A stretch of 64,000 bases of DNA from Natrinema halophilum (lineage in GTDB: Archaea; Halobacteriota; Halobacteria; Halobacteriales; Natrialbaceae). The notes under the pieces were generated by a model. It had not been told where the DNA came from. It saw only the letters and a program-made list of their open reading frames with translations, and searched no databases. Below, one piece after another: positions 9,881-18,666 of the stretch. The stretch covers positions 2,914,001 to 2,978,000 of the forward strand of contig NZ_CP058601.1 in the NCBI RefSeq assembly GCF_013402815.2. The letters are read 5' to 3'. A program made the translations under genes and the position numbers. Each line of letters opens with the position of its first letter. The stretch's first letter is position 1.

Positions 9881-10219
9881 ATGCAGACAGTGTTCCACCT
9901 CATCGCCGGCGATCCGGACCAACAGAAAACTGCGCTCACCATCGCTGAGAACCTCACACAGGACGAGTCAGTCGAAATCGACGACGTCGCTATCGTCGCG
10001 CAGGGCGACGGCATCGAACCGCTGAAAGCAGGCGGGAACGGCAGCGACATGGTCGAATCGCTACTGGACGACGGCATCTCGGTCAAAGCCTGCAGCAACA
10101 CCCTCGATCTGAAAGACCTCGCAGAATCGGACCTCGTAGCGGACGTCGAAACCGTCCCGTCCGGCGGCGGCGAACTGACACGATTGCAAAGCGAAGGGTA
10201 CGCCTACATCCGACCGTAG
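9881..10219 (+). CDS. DsrE-like sulfur-relay family protein
   Basis: A 112-residue protein with the DsrE/F fold pattern: MQTVFHLIAGDPDQQKTALTIAENL at the N-terminus, then DDVAIVAQGDGIEPL, and a single conserved cysteine in VKACSNTLDLKDL at residue 68. Family members carry or shuttle persulfide sulfur, and this cysteine would be the acceptor. The neighbouring metY gene uses reduced sulfur, so a role in sulfur handling is plausible but unproven. Many DsrE-like haloarchaeal proteins have no known partner. Confidence 0.8.
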   Translation: MQTVFHLIAGDPDQQKTALTIAENLTQDESVEIDDVAIVAQGDGIEPLKAGGNGSDMVESLLDDGISVKACSNTLDLKDLAESDLVADVETVPSGGGELTRLQSEGYAYIRP

Positions 10220-10240
10220 GCGATCGAACTCGCAATTCGG

Positions 10241-10315
10241 CTCGTCACCGTCGCAGTAACTTCGACTCGTCGACGCCGCAGTAACCTCAACTCGTCGACG
10301 CCGCAGTAACCGCAC
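10241..10315. repeat. three tandem 25-bp units
   Basis: Three direct copies of a 25-bp unit of form CTCGTCGACGCCGCAGTAAC plus five variable bases, at 10241-10265 (diverged), 10266-10290 and 10291-10315. The last two differ only near the end. Each contains GTCGAC, a 6-bp palindrome, except the first. The array starts 21 bp after the DsrE-like stop codon in a 275-bp non-coding gap before a convergent lipoprotein gene. Confidence 0.9.
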
Positions 10316-10494
10316 GGTACGGAACTGTCGGTACGGAGTCACAGAGACTGATTCGATTACCAACCGCTTCGATCGCCGTTGCCACGGAATCTGAATGCTC
10401 TCGGTTGCATCCGGAGTTCCGATGAGCACAACAGACGGCAGCGTCGAACCGAACTCGAGGATGCGTGTCCGTTACAATCTCAACCGAGCGGCAG

Positions 10495-11217
10495 TCACTC
10501 GATCTCGACCGACCACTCGCCGTCAGATTTGACCTCTATGTAGCCGACATCGTGGGACTCGAACGACGACGGATTCCTGATACTATCATGGTGGAACAGG
10601 AATTCGCGGGAGTCGCTCGTCGACGAGAGGAGGTTGACGCTGATGCGCTCCCCATCGTTCTCGCCGGACGGCCGGTACGTCCCGTCGAATTCGAACGGAC
10701 CGTGAACTTCGTTCCCACTGCCGCTGAAAGAAAGCGGCGGGGTTTCCCCGCTCGTGTCACGCGGTTGTTGAACGACCACCTCCCAATCACCCCCGGCCAC
10801 GACGCTGAGTCGGTACGATCCGCTGGTCATGTGCATGGCCGTCTGCCCATTGTAGGTCCCCGATGAATCGGCAAAGATTGTTCCTTCGCCGCCGTCCTCG
10901 GGCATAAGTCGGACGCCGAAGTCGCCGTCACCATCGTGCGTGGCGTCGACGATAGTGAGGCCACCCTCGATAGCGAAGTCATCGGTAAGCGACTCACCGC
11001 TTCCGGAGAACTCTTGCTGGCCCGACTCGGTCGCGGGGCCCCCGTCCTCGTCGGTCTCGTTTCCGGTATCGTCTCCGCTATCAGTGTCAGTTCCGTTGTC
11101 GGCACCCCCGGTACCCTCAGGGTCGTCGGTGTCTTCGGCTACATCGTTCGTACAGCCGGCAAGCGGGAGTGCGAGACCTCCCAGTGAAACGACTTGCATG
11201 ACGCGTCTTCGTTTCAT
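10495..11217 (-). CDS. Tat-type lipoprotein, unknown function
   Basis: A 240-residue predicted lipoprotein. The N-terminus KRRRVMQVVSLGGLALPLAGC has a twin-arginine cluster, a short hydrophobic core and a lipobox (LAGC). It is followed by an Asp/Glu/Gly/Thr-rich linker of about 50 residues. The mature C-terminal half is beta-strand-like, with phrases such as SGSYRLSVVAGGDWEVVVQQP and YIEVKSDGEWSVEIE. This resembles small beta-sandwich domains found on haloarchaeal surface lipoproteins. I chose the ATG at 11217 because it starts directly at the signal peptide. No enzymatic motif is seen. Confidence 0.75.
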   Translation of the reverse strand: MKRRRVMQVVSLGGLALPLAGCTNDVAEDTDDPEGTGGADNGTDTDSGDDTGNETDEDGGPATESGQQEFSGSGESLTDDFAIEGGLTIVDATHDGDGDFGVRLMPEDGGEGTIFADSSGTYNGQTAMHMTSGSYRLSVVAGGDWEVVVQQPRDTSGETPPLSFSGSGNEVHGPFEFDGTYRPSGENDGERISVNLLSSTSDSREFLFHHDSIRNPSSFESHDVGYIEVKSDGEWSVEIE

Positions 11218-11488
11218 CTGAGCGCGTGCGTACACTCGGGCGTTTGTTTAGTATAGATAGATTACCGACAGCGAGAACTGAGGCGCCGCATCGACGACTC
11301 AGTTACGAGAGGCTACACGACCACTGCCTGTCATCCCTCGAGGATCAGACTATCGCCGCCAGTGAGAGAACGGTCACGGGCCACCGCGTCCCCTCCTCGG
11401 TAACCGGTCTTCGAAACGTCACCGCGTCAGCCCCTCGAGGCCCGACAGCCCAACCATTTCGGCTCGACTGTACCAGCAGGGTGCCTCG

Positions 11489-12145
11489 TTACTCGTGCTC
11501 GAGCGACTCGAGCAGCGTTCGGACCTCGTCGGACTCGGTCTCGAGGCCCTGGACCTGCGGATAGGCCGCGACACAGATCACGAAGTCGTCGCCGTGAGCG
11601 ACGGGCTCGCTAACCTGCACGTAGACGTCGAGCGTAGTCTCCTGGGCGAGCAATCGGGCGCGCGCGTCGTATCGAGCGAGCGTCGTTTCGGTACCCAGAA
11701 TCGAGATCGATTCCGCGTCGACGTACTCGACGTCCTCGAGACGGTCGTACCGGCTCTGGATCAACTCGACGAGATCCGCCGTCGAGTACTCTCCGACGGG
11801 ATTGAACGTCTTCCCGAGGAACGATATTTGTGGCGTCGTGAGGGCAGCGACGATAGCCGCCTGCACGCGTGTCAGCCCGAGCTCATCGAGTGACACCGAC
11901 CGGTCATACTCGGCGTACCAGTTTCGAACCTCGACGGTTCGCTCGATCCCGAACCGGCCGACGGTCCGCTCGATGGGGACCTCATCGACTGCGTGTTTGC
12001 TGTAGCCGCTTTCCTCGAGTGCCCCCCCGGAGACGGTCGCCGGCGTCGATGAAAGCGTGTCTCGAAGCAACCCGGTGCAGCCGGCGAGGGACCCCATCCC
12101 GGTCGTCGCTCCCGCCGCGAGGAGCTGTCGACGCGTGATTGTCAT
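11489..12145 (-). CDS. Tat-exported lipoprotein, DUF6517-like
   Basis: A 218-residue lipoprotein with a clear Tat lipobox signal: TRRQLLAAGATTGMGSLAGC, whose Cys is the predicted lipidated residue 23. The mature domain contains VERTVGRFGIERTVEVRNWYAEYDRSV and repeated short beta strands, which I associate with the haloarchaeal DUF6517 family. Its role is unknown. It is divergent from the MFS transporter gene with a 146-bp gap between the starts, so the two share a promoter region, though nothing else links them. Confidence 0.8.
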   Translation of the reverse strand: MTITRRQLLAAGATTGMGSLAGCTGLLRDTLSSTPATVSGGALEESGYSKHAVDEVPIERTVGRFGIERTVEVRNWYAEYDRSVSLDELGLTRVQAAIVAALTTPQISFLGKTFNPVGEYSTADLVELIQSRYDRLEDVEYVDAESISILGTETTLARYDARARLLAQETTLDVYVQVSEPVAHGDDFVICVAAYPQVQGLETESDEVRTLLESLEHE

Positions 12146-12291
12146 CGGTAGCTACGGGACGGCACCGAAGGAAAATACATCGGTTTCAGCTGCGCCGTGA
12201 CGGGGACCAGACGTTCGGCCCGACGGAGTGCCGGTAATTCGATCGCGCCGAATCGGAGGATTTCATACGCTCGGAGCGCCAAGGATCCGCC

Positions 12292-13524
12292 GTGCACTCG
12301 AGTGACCGCGATCGGGTCGTGCTCGCCGCGCTCGTCTTCGCGGTGTTGTTCTCGCAGGTGTTGCTCTATCCGGGCGTCGCGACGCTCGTGGAGACGCTGG
12401 GTGCTGACGCGGGGACGTCGGCGTTTGCGGCGACCGCGCTCGACGCGAGCATGTGGTTTCTGGTCGCCGAGTTCGCCGCCTACGTCGCGTTCGTCGGCGT
12501 CTGGGGGGTTGCGAGCGATGTGACCGGCCGCCGCCGCTCTTTCATCGTCGCCGGTGCGCTGACCGGTGCGGTCGGTTACGCCGCCCTCGCTGCCGTCCCC
12601 ACGATTGGAGCGGTTCCGTTCGAGGGCGTCCTTCTGCTGCGTGTTTTCCAGGGGGCGATGACCATCGGCGCGTTCTCCCTGACGATGACCATGCTGATGG
12701 ATCTCGAGGGCGGTCACGGTCGGAACATGGGCGCGGCCGGCATCGCGATCGGGCTCGGCGCTGCTCTGGGCGCCCCCGCCGGCGGGCAACTGACGGAGCT
12801 GTCTCCCATCGCACCGCTAGTCGTCGCGGCCAGCCTTCTCGTCTGCGTGGGCGCGCTCGTCTCGCTCGTCGGCGACCGCACGCCTGACGACCGGCGGACG
12901 GCTCGCGCACTCGTCGAAGGCGTCCGAGGACGACCGACAGTCTTGGTTCCGTACGCGTTCGGCTTCGTCGATCGACTCACGGCAGGCTTTTTCGCCCTCG
13001 TCGGGACGCTCTACTTTCAGGACACCTTCGGAATCGGAGCCGGGACGACTGGCCTCCTGCTGGCGTGTTTTTTCGGCCCGTTCGCCCTGTTGCAGTATCC
13101 GATGGGTGCCCTTTCGGATCGAATCGGCCGAACCGTTCCGATCGTCGTCGGATCAGTGTGTTACGGCGTCGGCATTCTCGCCGTCGGAGCCGTACCGTCC
13201 GTTCCGACTGCTGCGGTGGCGATGGTCGGCGTCGGCGTTCTCGGAGCGCTGGTCGCTCCGGCGACGATGGCGCTGGTCACCGACCTCGCCGACGAGAGCG
13301 AGCGCGGAACCGCCATGGCCGGATTCAACCTCGCCGGCAGCGTCGGCTTTTTAGGTGGGTTTCTCCTCGGCGGGATCGTCGCCGGCAGCTACGGCTACGA
13401 ACTCGCATTCATCGTCGTGGGCGGCCTCGAGATCGCGATTGCCGTCGTTACCGTTCCGATATTCCTTCGACTGTCGGTGGGACGAACCGATCGGTTCCAG
13501 ACCGGCGATCACGGCGACGCGTGA
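12292..13524 (+). CDS. MFS transporter
   Basis: A 410-residue major-facilitator protein with about twelve predicted helices. The cytoplasmic loop between helices 2 and 3 reads GVASDVTGRRRS, the family's G-x-x-x-D-R-x-G-R-R motif. A second copy in the C-terminal half reads GALSDRIGRTVP. A charged loop of about 25 residues (GDRTPDDRRTARALVEG) divides the two six-helix bundles. The start is a GTG at 12292. The overall type suggests drug or metabolite efflux, but the substrate is not evident. Its neighbours are a lipoprotein gene and the halocyanin gene. Confidence 0.9.
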   Translation: MHSSDRDRVVLAALVFAVLFSQVLLYPGVATLVETLGADAGTSAFAATALDASMWFLVAEFAAYVAFVGVWGVASDVTGRRRSFIVAGALTGAVGYAALAAVPTIGAVPFEGVLLLRVFQGAMTIGAFSLTMTMLMDLEGGHGRNMGAAGIAIGLGAALGAPAGGQLTELSPIAPLVVAASLLVCVGALVSLVGDRTPDDRRTARALVEGVRGRPTVLVPYAFGFVDRLTAGFFALVGTLYFQDTFGIGAGTTGLLLACFFGPFALLQYPMGALSDRIGRTVPIVVGSVCYGVGILAVGAVPSVPTAAVAMVGVGVLGALVAPATMALVTDLADESERGTAMAGFNLAGSVGFLGGFLLGGIVAGSYGYELAFIVVGGLEIAIAVVTVPIFLRLSVGRTDRFQTGDHGDA

Positions 13525-13611
13525 TCAAGACCGGGGCATGTCAAGTAATCAGCCGGTGCAAGACTCTTACTTTGTGGTATGTGTGGTCATAACATTGTGG
13601 GGGCGGAAGGT

Positions 13612-13625
13612 ATCAATTTTTATGT
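13612..13625 (+). promoter_or_regulatory. TATA-box promoter of halocyanin gene
   Basis: The AT-rich run ATCAATTTTTATG centred near 13619 lies about 28 bp ahead of the ATG at 13647 in otherwise GC-rich sequence. The spacing predicts a leaderless transcript. Confidence 0.45.
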
Positions 13626-13646
13626 TCACACTCCCAAATCCCGCTG

Positions 13647-14141
13647 ATGGCACGAGATAAGGCAGTTTCACGGCGGACAGCACTGAAGGTGACGGGCGCG
13701 GCCGCATCGACAGCGCTCGTCGCCGGTTGCAGCAGCGGTGGCGGCAACGGGAACGGCAATGGAAACGGCAACGGCAACGGTAACGGTAACGGCAGCGGCA
13801 GCGGCCCCGTCGAAATCGAGGCCGGATCGACGATCATGTTCGAAGCCGACGGCCAGTCGTGGGTCGGCAAGGAACCGTCCGGGATCGAAGGCAAGACGAA
13901 CCCGACGATTCAGCTCACTGACGGCGAGTCGTACACGATCGGCTGGACGCAGAACGAACCCGGCCACAACATCGCGCTCTACAACAGCGACGGAAGCGTG
14001 TACAACGGCAAAAAGACGGAGGTCGCCTCCAGCACTGGCGAGGGCCAGACGCTCGAGTTCACGGCCAGCACGGACATCGCGGAATACGTCTGTATTCCCC
14101 ACTACTCGAGCGGAATGAAAGGCACTATCGAAGTCGAGTAA
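13647..14141 (+). CDS. halocyanin-type blue copper lipoprotein
   Basis: A 164-residue type-1 copper protein, probably an electron carrier on the outer face of the membrane. The N-terminus is a Tat lipobox signal (SRRTALKVTGAAASTALVAGC, lipid Cys28). A Gly-Asn tract follows at 31-52, then the cupredoxin domain. The expected copper ligands are all visible: His107 (PGHNIAL), Cys149, His152 (VCIPH) and Met157 (SSGM). The family passes electrons between membrane complexes. The GN tract comes from a GGCAAC-type hexamer repeat and probably varies between strains. Metal handling genes lie 20 kb away, and no direct link is visible. Confidence 0.92.
   Translation: MARDKAVSRRTALKVTGAAASTALVAGCSSGGGNGNGNGNGNGNGNGNGSGSGPVEIEAGSTIMFEADGQSWVGKEPSGIEGKTNPTIQLTDGESYTIGWTQNEPGHNIALYNSDGSVYNGKKTEVASSTGEGQTLEFTASTDIAEYVCIPHYSSGMKGTIEVE
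13736..13803 (+). repeat. hexamer tandem repeat coding (Gly-Asn)n
   Basis: Repeated GGCAACGGNAAC-type hexamers encode alternating Gly and Asn inside the halocyanin linker. A simple in-frame repeat of this type can change copy number by slippage without breaking the gene. Confidence 0.8.
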
Positions 14142-14542
14142 GATCGTCGATAGTTTCGATTTCGCTCTTCGAGTCGGCGCGACGACGACACGGCCGGTTG
14201 GCCCGTTCATTCACGAACAGGGTCCACAGCTACCGTCTTTTCTCTCTTCAGTTTCATCCGCAGAGCGCCATTCCAGGCCGCTAGCGGAACGATTTCGATG
14301 ACACTACCCGCGGCAGTACCGCCGACAGCATTGCCTGAGGCGCTCTCGTGGTGACGGCCGATGAGCCGGTGGCGCTATCCAAACCGGTACGACGCCGTCA
14401 GTGAGAAACGAAGCGTCGTGTTCGGCGGCGTCACGGTTCGCTGCTCGACAGATTAGCCCGCCGACCGGCTACGGTCTCCCGATGCGCCATCAAAAGTACC
14501 ATACCACTTCGCGACCCAGTAGGCTGTACTCAGGTGAATTGC
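14142..14542. other. non-coding gap, halocyanin to aminotransferase
   Basis: About 400 bp with no supported gene. It must carry the aminotransferase promoter. The sequence ACCACTTCGCGACCCAGTAG near 14510 lacks an obvious TATA box. I saw no repeats or RNA gene. Confidence 0.5.
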
Positions 14543-15655
14543 GTGACCACGAAACGCGAATATAAAGACGACTACCCAGACAAAACGCTGTATATCCCGG
14601 GCCCGACCGAGGTTCGTGCGGACGTTATCGAAGCGATGTGCGAGCCGATGTTCGGTCACCGCATGGACCGGATGACGGACCTGTACACGACCATCGTCGA
14701 AGACACGAAAGAGTTCCTCGGCACCGACAACGACGTCGTCATCCTGACGGGGTCGGGGACCGAGTTCATGGAGAGTTCGATCCTCAACCTCGTCGACGAA
14801 AACGTCCTCTGTACGACCTGTGGCAGTTTCAGCGAGCGACAGGCCAACGTCGCCGAACGTCTCGGCAAGTCCGTCGAGACCCTCGAGTACGAGTGGGGTC
14901 GGGCGGTCAAACCCGAGGACGTCCGCGAAGCGCTCGAGGAAAGGGATACCGAGTACGACGCCGTGACCTGCGTGATGAACGAGAGTTCGACCGGCGTCCG
15001 CAACCCCATCGAGGAGATTGGCGACGTCGTGGCCGAGTATCCGGACACGTACTTCGTCGTCGACGCCGTCTCGTCGCTTGGCGGCGACTACGTCGACATC
15101 GACAACCACGGCATCGACGTCATCTTCACCTCGGTTCAGAAGGCCTTCGCGATGCCCCCCGGACTGGCGGTCTGCGTCGTCAGCGACGACGCCTACGAGC
15201 GCGAACTCGAGAGCGACTCCGCGTCGTGGTACGGCGGATTCCAGCGGACGCTCGATTACTACGACCGGAAGGGCCAGACCCACTCGACGCCGGCGATTCC
15301 GATCATGTTGGCCTACCGCAAACAGATGAAGTACATGCTCGAGGAGGGCCACGACGCCCGCGACGAGCGTCATCGAGAGATGGCCGAGTACACGCGCGAG
15401 TGGGCCCGCAACCACTTCGACATGTTTCCCGAGGAGGGGTACGAATCGCAGACGGTGGCCTGCATCGAGAACACGCAGGGAATCGACGTGGCCGAGACCA
15501 TCGAGGCCGTCGATGAACAGTACGACATGGTGTTTTCGAACGGGTACGGCTCCCAACTCGGCGAAAAGACGTTTCGGATCGGTCACATGGGTGAACACGA
15601 CCTCGAGTCGATCACGGAACTCACCGACGCAATCGAAGACGTCGCCGGATTGTAA
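14543..15655 (+). CDS. class-V aminotransferase (serine/alanine-glyoxylate type)
   Basis: A PLP-dependent aminotransferase of 370 residues. N-terminal signatures are IPGPTEVRADVIEAM and GHRMDRMTDLY. The glycine-rich phosphate site is LTGSGTEFME. The cofactor aspartate is in VVDAVSSLGGDYVDID, and the Schiff-base lysine is in TSVQKAFAMPPGL at about residue 200. These place it with the alanine-glyoxylate/serine-pyruvate/PucG group. The exact amino donor cannot be read from sequence. The start is GTG at either 14534 or 14543; I prefer the second because it gives the usual short MTTKREY leader. Annotators often give this haloarchaeal family the name PucG, which I consider unproven. Confidence 0.88.
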   Translation: MTTKREYKDDYPDKTLYIPGPTEVRADVIEAMCEPMFGHRMDRMTDLYTTIVEDTKEFLGTDNDVVILTGSGTEFMESSILNLVDENVLCTTCGSFSERQANVAERLGKSVETLEYEWGRAVKPEDVREALEERDTEYDAVTCVMNESSTGVRNPIEEIGDVVAEYPDTYFVVDAVSSLGGDYVDIDNHGIDVIFTSVQKAFAMPPGLAVCVVSDDAYERELESDSASWYGGFQRTLDYYDRKGQTHSTPAIPIMLAYRKQMKYMLEEGHDARDERHREMAEYTREWARNHFDMFPEEGYESQTVACIENTQGIDVAETIEAVDEQYDMVFSNGYGSQLGEKTFRIGHMGEHDLESITELTDAIEDVAGL

Positions 15656-16022
15656 GTCTCGTTCGCAAACGTTCGAGGGCGCGAATCTAGATCCGACTCG
15701 CCGAAGCCGCCCCCGACATCTCCGCCTCGGGGACCGGTCGCGGACCGATTTGAGGGTGTACACGAGCCAGATTGCAGTCGGATACGCTCGTTCAAACGTT
15801 CGCGGTATCGGCTGTGTCGAACTCTCCGATACGCCCCTCAAATCACCGGTCAGAACGACCCACCGATTGCGATGTAGACGAAGATACCGACGGTGGTCGC
15901 GATTACGTCGAGTACGAACAGAACGGCGAAGCCTTACGATTCCATGCCGTCGATGCGCTGGCCCCGCGACTTAATTCTTGTCGACTGAACTATCTAGCGG
16001 GAGAAGTCCACCGCAGGACCGC
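15656..16022. other. non-coding gap with a membrane-peptide remnant
   Basis: There is no intact gene here. On the minus strand, 15850-15933 encodes GFAVLFVLDVIATTVGIF and nine more residues ending in a stop, a plausible transmembrane segment. A TAA at 15934-15936 cuts it off from an ATG three codons further upstream (15945). It may be a decayed small membrane protein or chance. Confidence 0.35.
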
Positions 16023-16310
16023 TCACTCGGTTTTCGTCGGCAGACGAGCCATCGTGTCGGTCGAAACCGCGAGTAACCCGATGCCGGCCACACAATCCGG
16101 ACAGTAGCTTCGGCTGACCGCTCGGTACCGATCGGCGAGGTCGGGACACGGCTCGCTCGAGACGCGGATCACTCGATCCCCGCGTACCGCCTCGCCGGGG
16201 CGATCGCAGCGGTCTGCATACGGTGGGTCGTTGCTCCAGACCTCGAAACGATTCCCTGAAACCACGATAGAATGTAGCACGGAAATGGTAACTCTACGGA
16301 TGAAACCCAT
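16023..16310 (-). CDS. small Cys-pair protein, putative
   Basis: A 95-residue open frame whose C-terminal 70 residues look like real protein: a DRCDRPGEAVRGDRVIRV strand region, SEPCPDLADRY, then SYCPDCVAGIGLL. The CPDC pair together with the two earlier cysteines could form a small metal site. The N-terminal 20 residues are less convincing, so the true start may be internal. The function is unknown. It lies between the aminotransferase and a histidine kinase, just before the AT-richer block begins. Confidence 0.45.
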   Translation of the reverse strand: MGFIRRVTISVLHSIVVSGNRFEVWSNDPPYADRCDRPGEAVRGDRVIRVSSEPCPDLADRYRAVSRSYCPDCVAGIGLLAVSTDTMARLPTKTE

Positions 16311-16321
16311 TGCCCATTAGG

Positions 16322-17914
16322 TCAGAAGAGACGGTCAGCGTTTCTTACCCTACGTCTTAATTGCTCATCGATACGGGCTACCCAGGGGAGGACGTATTTG
16401 TATCCCCACGCGGTGAACACTCCAAGCGACAGTCCCCAAACGAGGTGACTCAGCATCAACGAAAACGAGATATTCGGAAGCGATGCAGGAATCCCTAACA
16501 GTCGCAACCAAATCGGTGCAATGACACCAGCGGCAACGATCCACAGAACGAGCGCCCAGCCAATTCCGATAGCCGCGTAGGTGAATACGCTCTCACGATA
16601 TTGTTCCGGTGCCAATGAGACGAGACTGACGAAGACGAAGCCGAAAACTACGCTGTGAAACTCATGCGTTATCCAACCGACGGTTTGATTCGCGGTCCCG
16701 TAAAAAACCCCAATACCAGCGATAGCACCCCCGAGAGCCTCCGACGTAATTCCATATAGCACGCCCGCAATCAACGCTGCCAGTAGGGTGACGAGCAGGG
16801 AAGGAAGAGCGAGGCGTACGCCAGCTAGGTTCGCATGACTCGCCTCCACACTTCTGATCTCATCCTCCACCTTGGGAAGTACGACCGTGACTGTTGTCCC
16901 GTTCTCCGTGACCTCAGTTTCGATCCTCCCTTCATAACTCTCGACGAGTAGACGAACGACGTTCAACCCGAATCCTGCTGTGGGATCGTCGAACTCCTCA
17001 ATATCGCCGGTTTCAAGCAGATGCTGTTGATTCTCGGGGAGGCCAGGTCCTTCGTCTGCCACGCTGACACGGACGCTATTCTTCATCTCGGTAACTGTGA
17101 CTACAGGGTTGTCGTCCACCGCGTGGACTATGGAATTATCAATCAAATGTGTGAAAACCTGCGGTAGCCGGTTGTTGGCTCGTACCGTGAGATTTTCCGG
17201 GACGTTTCCGACCGAGACATTGGCGTTCGGATGTTGGTCGGTGACTGTTGATATGCTCTCCCGTAGACACTCTTCCAGAGAGACTGGAACACTTGGCGTC
17301 TTTCCTTGGTTAGTTTGCTGGCTGAGGAACTTCACTTCTTCAATGGTCTGCTCGATGACAAGTGAACTCTCCTCAATCGCTTTCGTGGCATCTAGGTTTT
17401 CGTTGCTATTTGCCGTCGCATATCCCTGGATAATAGACACCGCGTTGAGTACTTCGTGACGGAGCAACCGGTTGAAAACTACCAATCGGTTTGCCTGTTG
17501 CTGGAGGTCACTCCGTTGTTGTTGGGTGCGTGAGGCATAGAGTCCTGTTAAGGTACCACCGATACTCCCGCCGATAAGAAAGTTCGAGAGATACGTTTGC
17601 GAGCGAGTCGTCGCAAAGTCCGCGAAGCCATTTTGAGAGGATCCCAAAATAGTGAGGACGACAAGAGCGAACATCGTAACAAAACCAATGACGCACCAAA
17701 GTGCCGTCGTCCGGACCAGCGACACTTTCACATCAGCGACTGCCAGCGCCATGCCGAAGGCTGCCAATCCAAGACCGAGTGCCAGCGGCACAATTCCCCC
17801 AAGATAGAACTGGATCGGTTCCTCATAGATAGCGAGTGTAACCGTAAACCGCGTCGTGAAGAATCCGATCCCAGCGATGACGAAACCGCTATAGTTCATA
17901 CGCGTATCCATCAC
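16322..17914 (-). CDS. membrane histidine kinase with C-terminal membrane module
   Basis: A 530-residue sensor kinase. Residues 1-125 hold about four membrane helices. A short coiled linker (QQQRSDLQQQANRL) leads to the phospho-acceptor segment FNRLLRHEVLNAVSIIQGYA with His153. The ATPase domain at about 230-330 shows the N box (HLIDNSIVHAV), the G1 box (VADEGPGLP) and the G2 region (GFGLNVVRLLVE). Unusually, a second block of about five helices fills 355-510, including THEFHSVVFGFVF and LMLSHLVWGL. A response regulator is not encoded next to it. The gene is visibly AT-richer than its neighbours, with ATA/AAT-containing codons, suggesting acquisition. Confidence 0.88.
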   Translation of the reverse strand: MMDTRMNYSGFVIAGIGFFTTRFTVTLAIYEEPIQFYLGGIVPLALGLGLAAFGMALAVADVKVSLVRTTALWCVIGFVTMFALVVLTILGSSQNGFADFATTRSQTYLSNFLIGGSIGGTLTGLYASRTQQQRSDLQQQANRLVVFNRLLRHEVLNAVSIIQGYATANSNENLDATKAIEESSLVIEQTIEEVKFLSQQTNQGKTPSVPVSLEECLRESISTVTDQHPNANVSVGNVPENLTVRANNRLPQVFTHLIDNSIVHAVDDNPVVTVTEMKNSVRVSVADEGPGLPENQQHLLETGDIEEFDDPTAGFGLNVVRLLVESYEGRIETEVTENGTTVTVVLPKVEDEIRSVEASHANLAGVRLALPSLLVTLLAALIAGVLYGITSEALGGAIAGIGVFYGTANQTVGWITHEFHSVVFGFVFVSLVSLAPEQYRESVFTYAAIGIGWALVLWIVAAGVIAPIWLRLLGIPASLPNISFSLMLSHLVWGLSLGVFTAWGYKYVLPWVARIDEQLRRRVRNADRLF

Positions 17915-18474
17915 ACATCGTGAAATTACATACGCCTTTTATAAATATTCTCCACAATATACAGTTTGCTCAAACAGAGATTTTCTCTTGAAGGATACAC
18001 GAAAGGAACAGTTATCGGACGCTGTTTACGGAGAGACAATTAGCGTTCCGTACCAGTCAGGAGCCACACTTTGCAAGGCGAGTGCCAACGCTGGCTACAA
18101 AATAAGAGTCACGTCTCCAGCACGAACCGATGGACGCACGTTGCTGTTGACAGAACTTCTTCTGGTAACCATACATATCTACGGACCGGCTGATTCCGCC
18201 TCGATCTTCCGGAACTAACGGTGGTAGCATGCTAAACTCATCCTCTACATTCAGTGCATTTCCACCGACATATTATTGGTAAACGGCTATCGCCGGTGCT
18301 AAATACAGAGCGCATATCGGTCACAAGACCCTCCCGACTTTGGCGTTACGTACAGATGAACAATGGAGTAGCTAATTCAGTGACAGCATGCCACGATCCA
18401 TCTTTAACCAGCGAGGGAACCCCGACCTTTAGGCCGGATAGGGAATCGTATCACGTGACTCCACTCTCTACCGC
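17915..18474. other. AT-rich gap with possible insertion debris
   Basis: About 560 bp with no convincing gene. 17930-17990 is strongly AT-rich and probably includes the kinase promoter. 18411-18460 contains GGGAACCCCGACC followed by TTTAGGCCGGATAGGG, which can form an imperfect hairpin loosely like the right ends of IS200/IS605-type elements. I give this only weak weight. Confidence 0.35.
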
Positions 18475-18624
18475 TCAATCGGCACTCTCGGAATCCAACT
18501 CCCGCTGAGCGTGGAGTAGCATCCCTTTCCCCGTAAGACCGTGGTGCTCTTTCGTCTCTTTCAGGCTTCCGTACTGTGATTCGACGTCGAACTCTATCTT
18601 GACGCACCCGATGTTTAGTTTCAT
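18475..18624 (-). CDS. 49-residue hypothetical protein
   Basis: A short open frame starting MKLNIGCVKIEFDVES and ending QRELDSESAD, read on the minus strand. The first half reads like a beta strand and the second like an amphipathic helix (LKETKEHHGLTGKGMLLHAQRE), so it looks protein-like. I do not recognise the family. It sits head to head with the TnpB remnant in the AT-rich block and may be cargo or debris of the mobile region. Confidence 0.35.
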   Translation of the reverse strand: MKLNIGCVKIEFDVESQYGSLKETKEHHGLTGKGMLLHAQRELDSESAD

Positions 18625-18666
18625 ACCTATATTACATTAAAGAGAGATAGTGTCGTAGTAATTGGT

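Noticed and set aside
18411-18460. Second IS200/IS605-like right end
   Set aside because: The hairpin is imperfect, no transposase sequence precedes it, and the AGGATGTCAC-like terminus is missing. It is kept only as a weak note in the gap entry.
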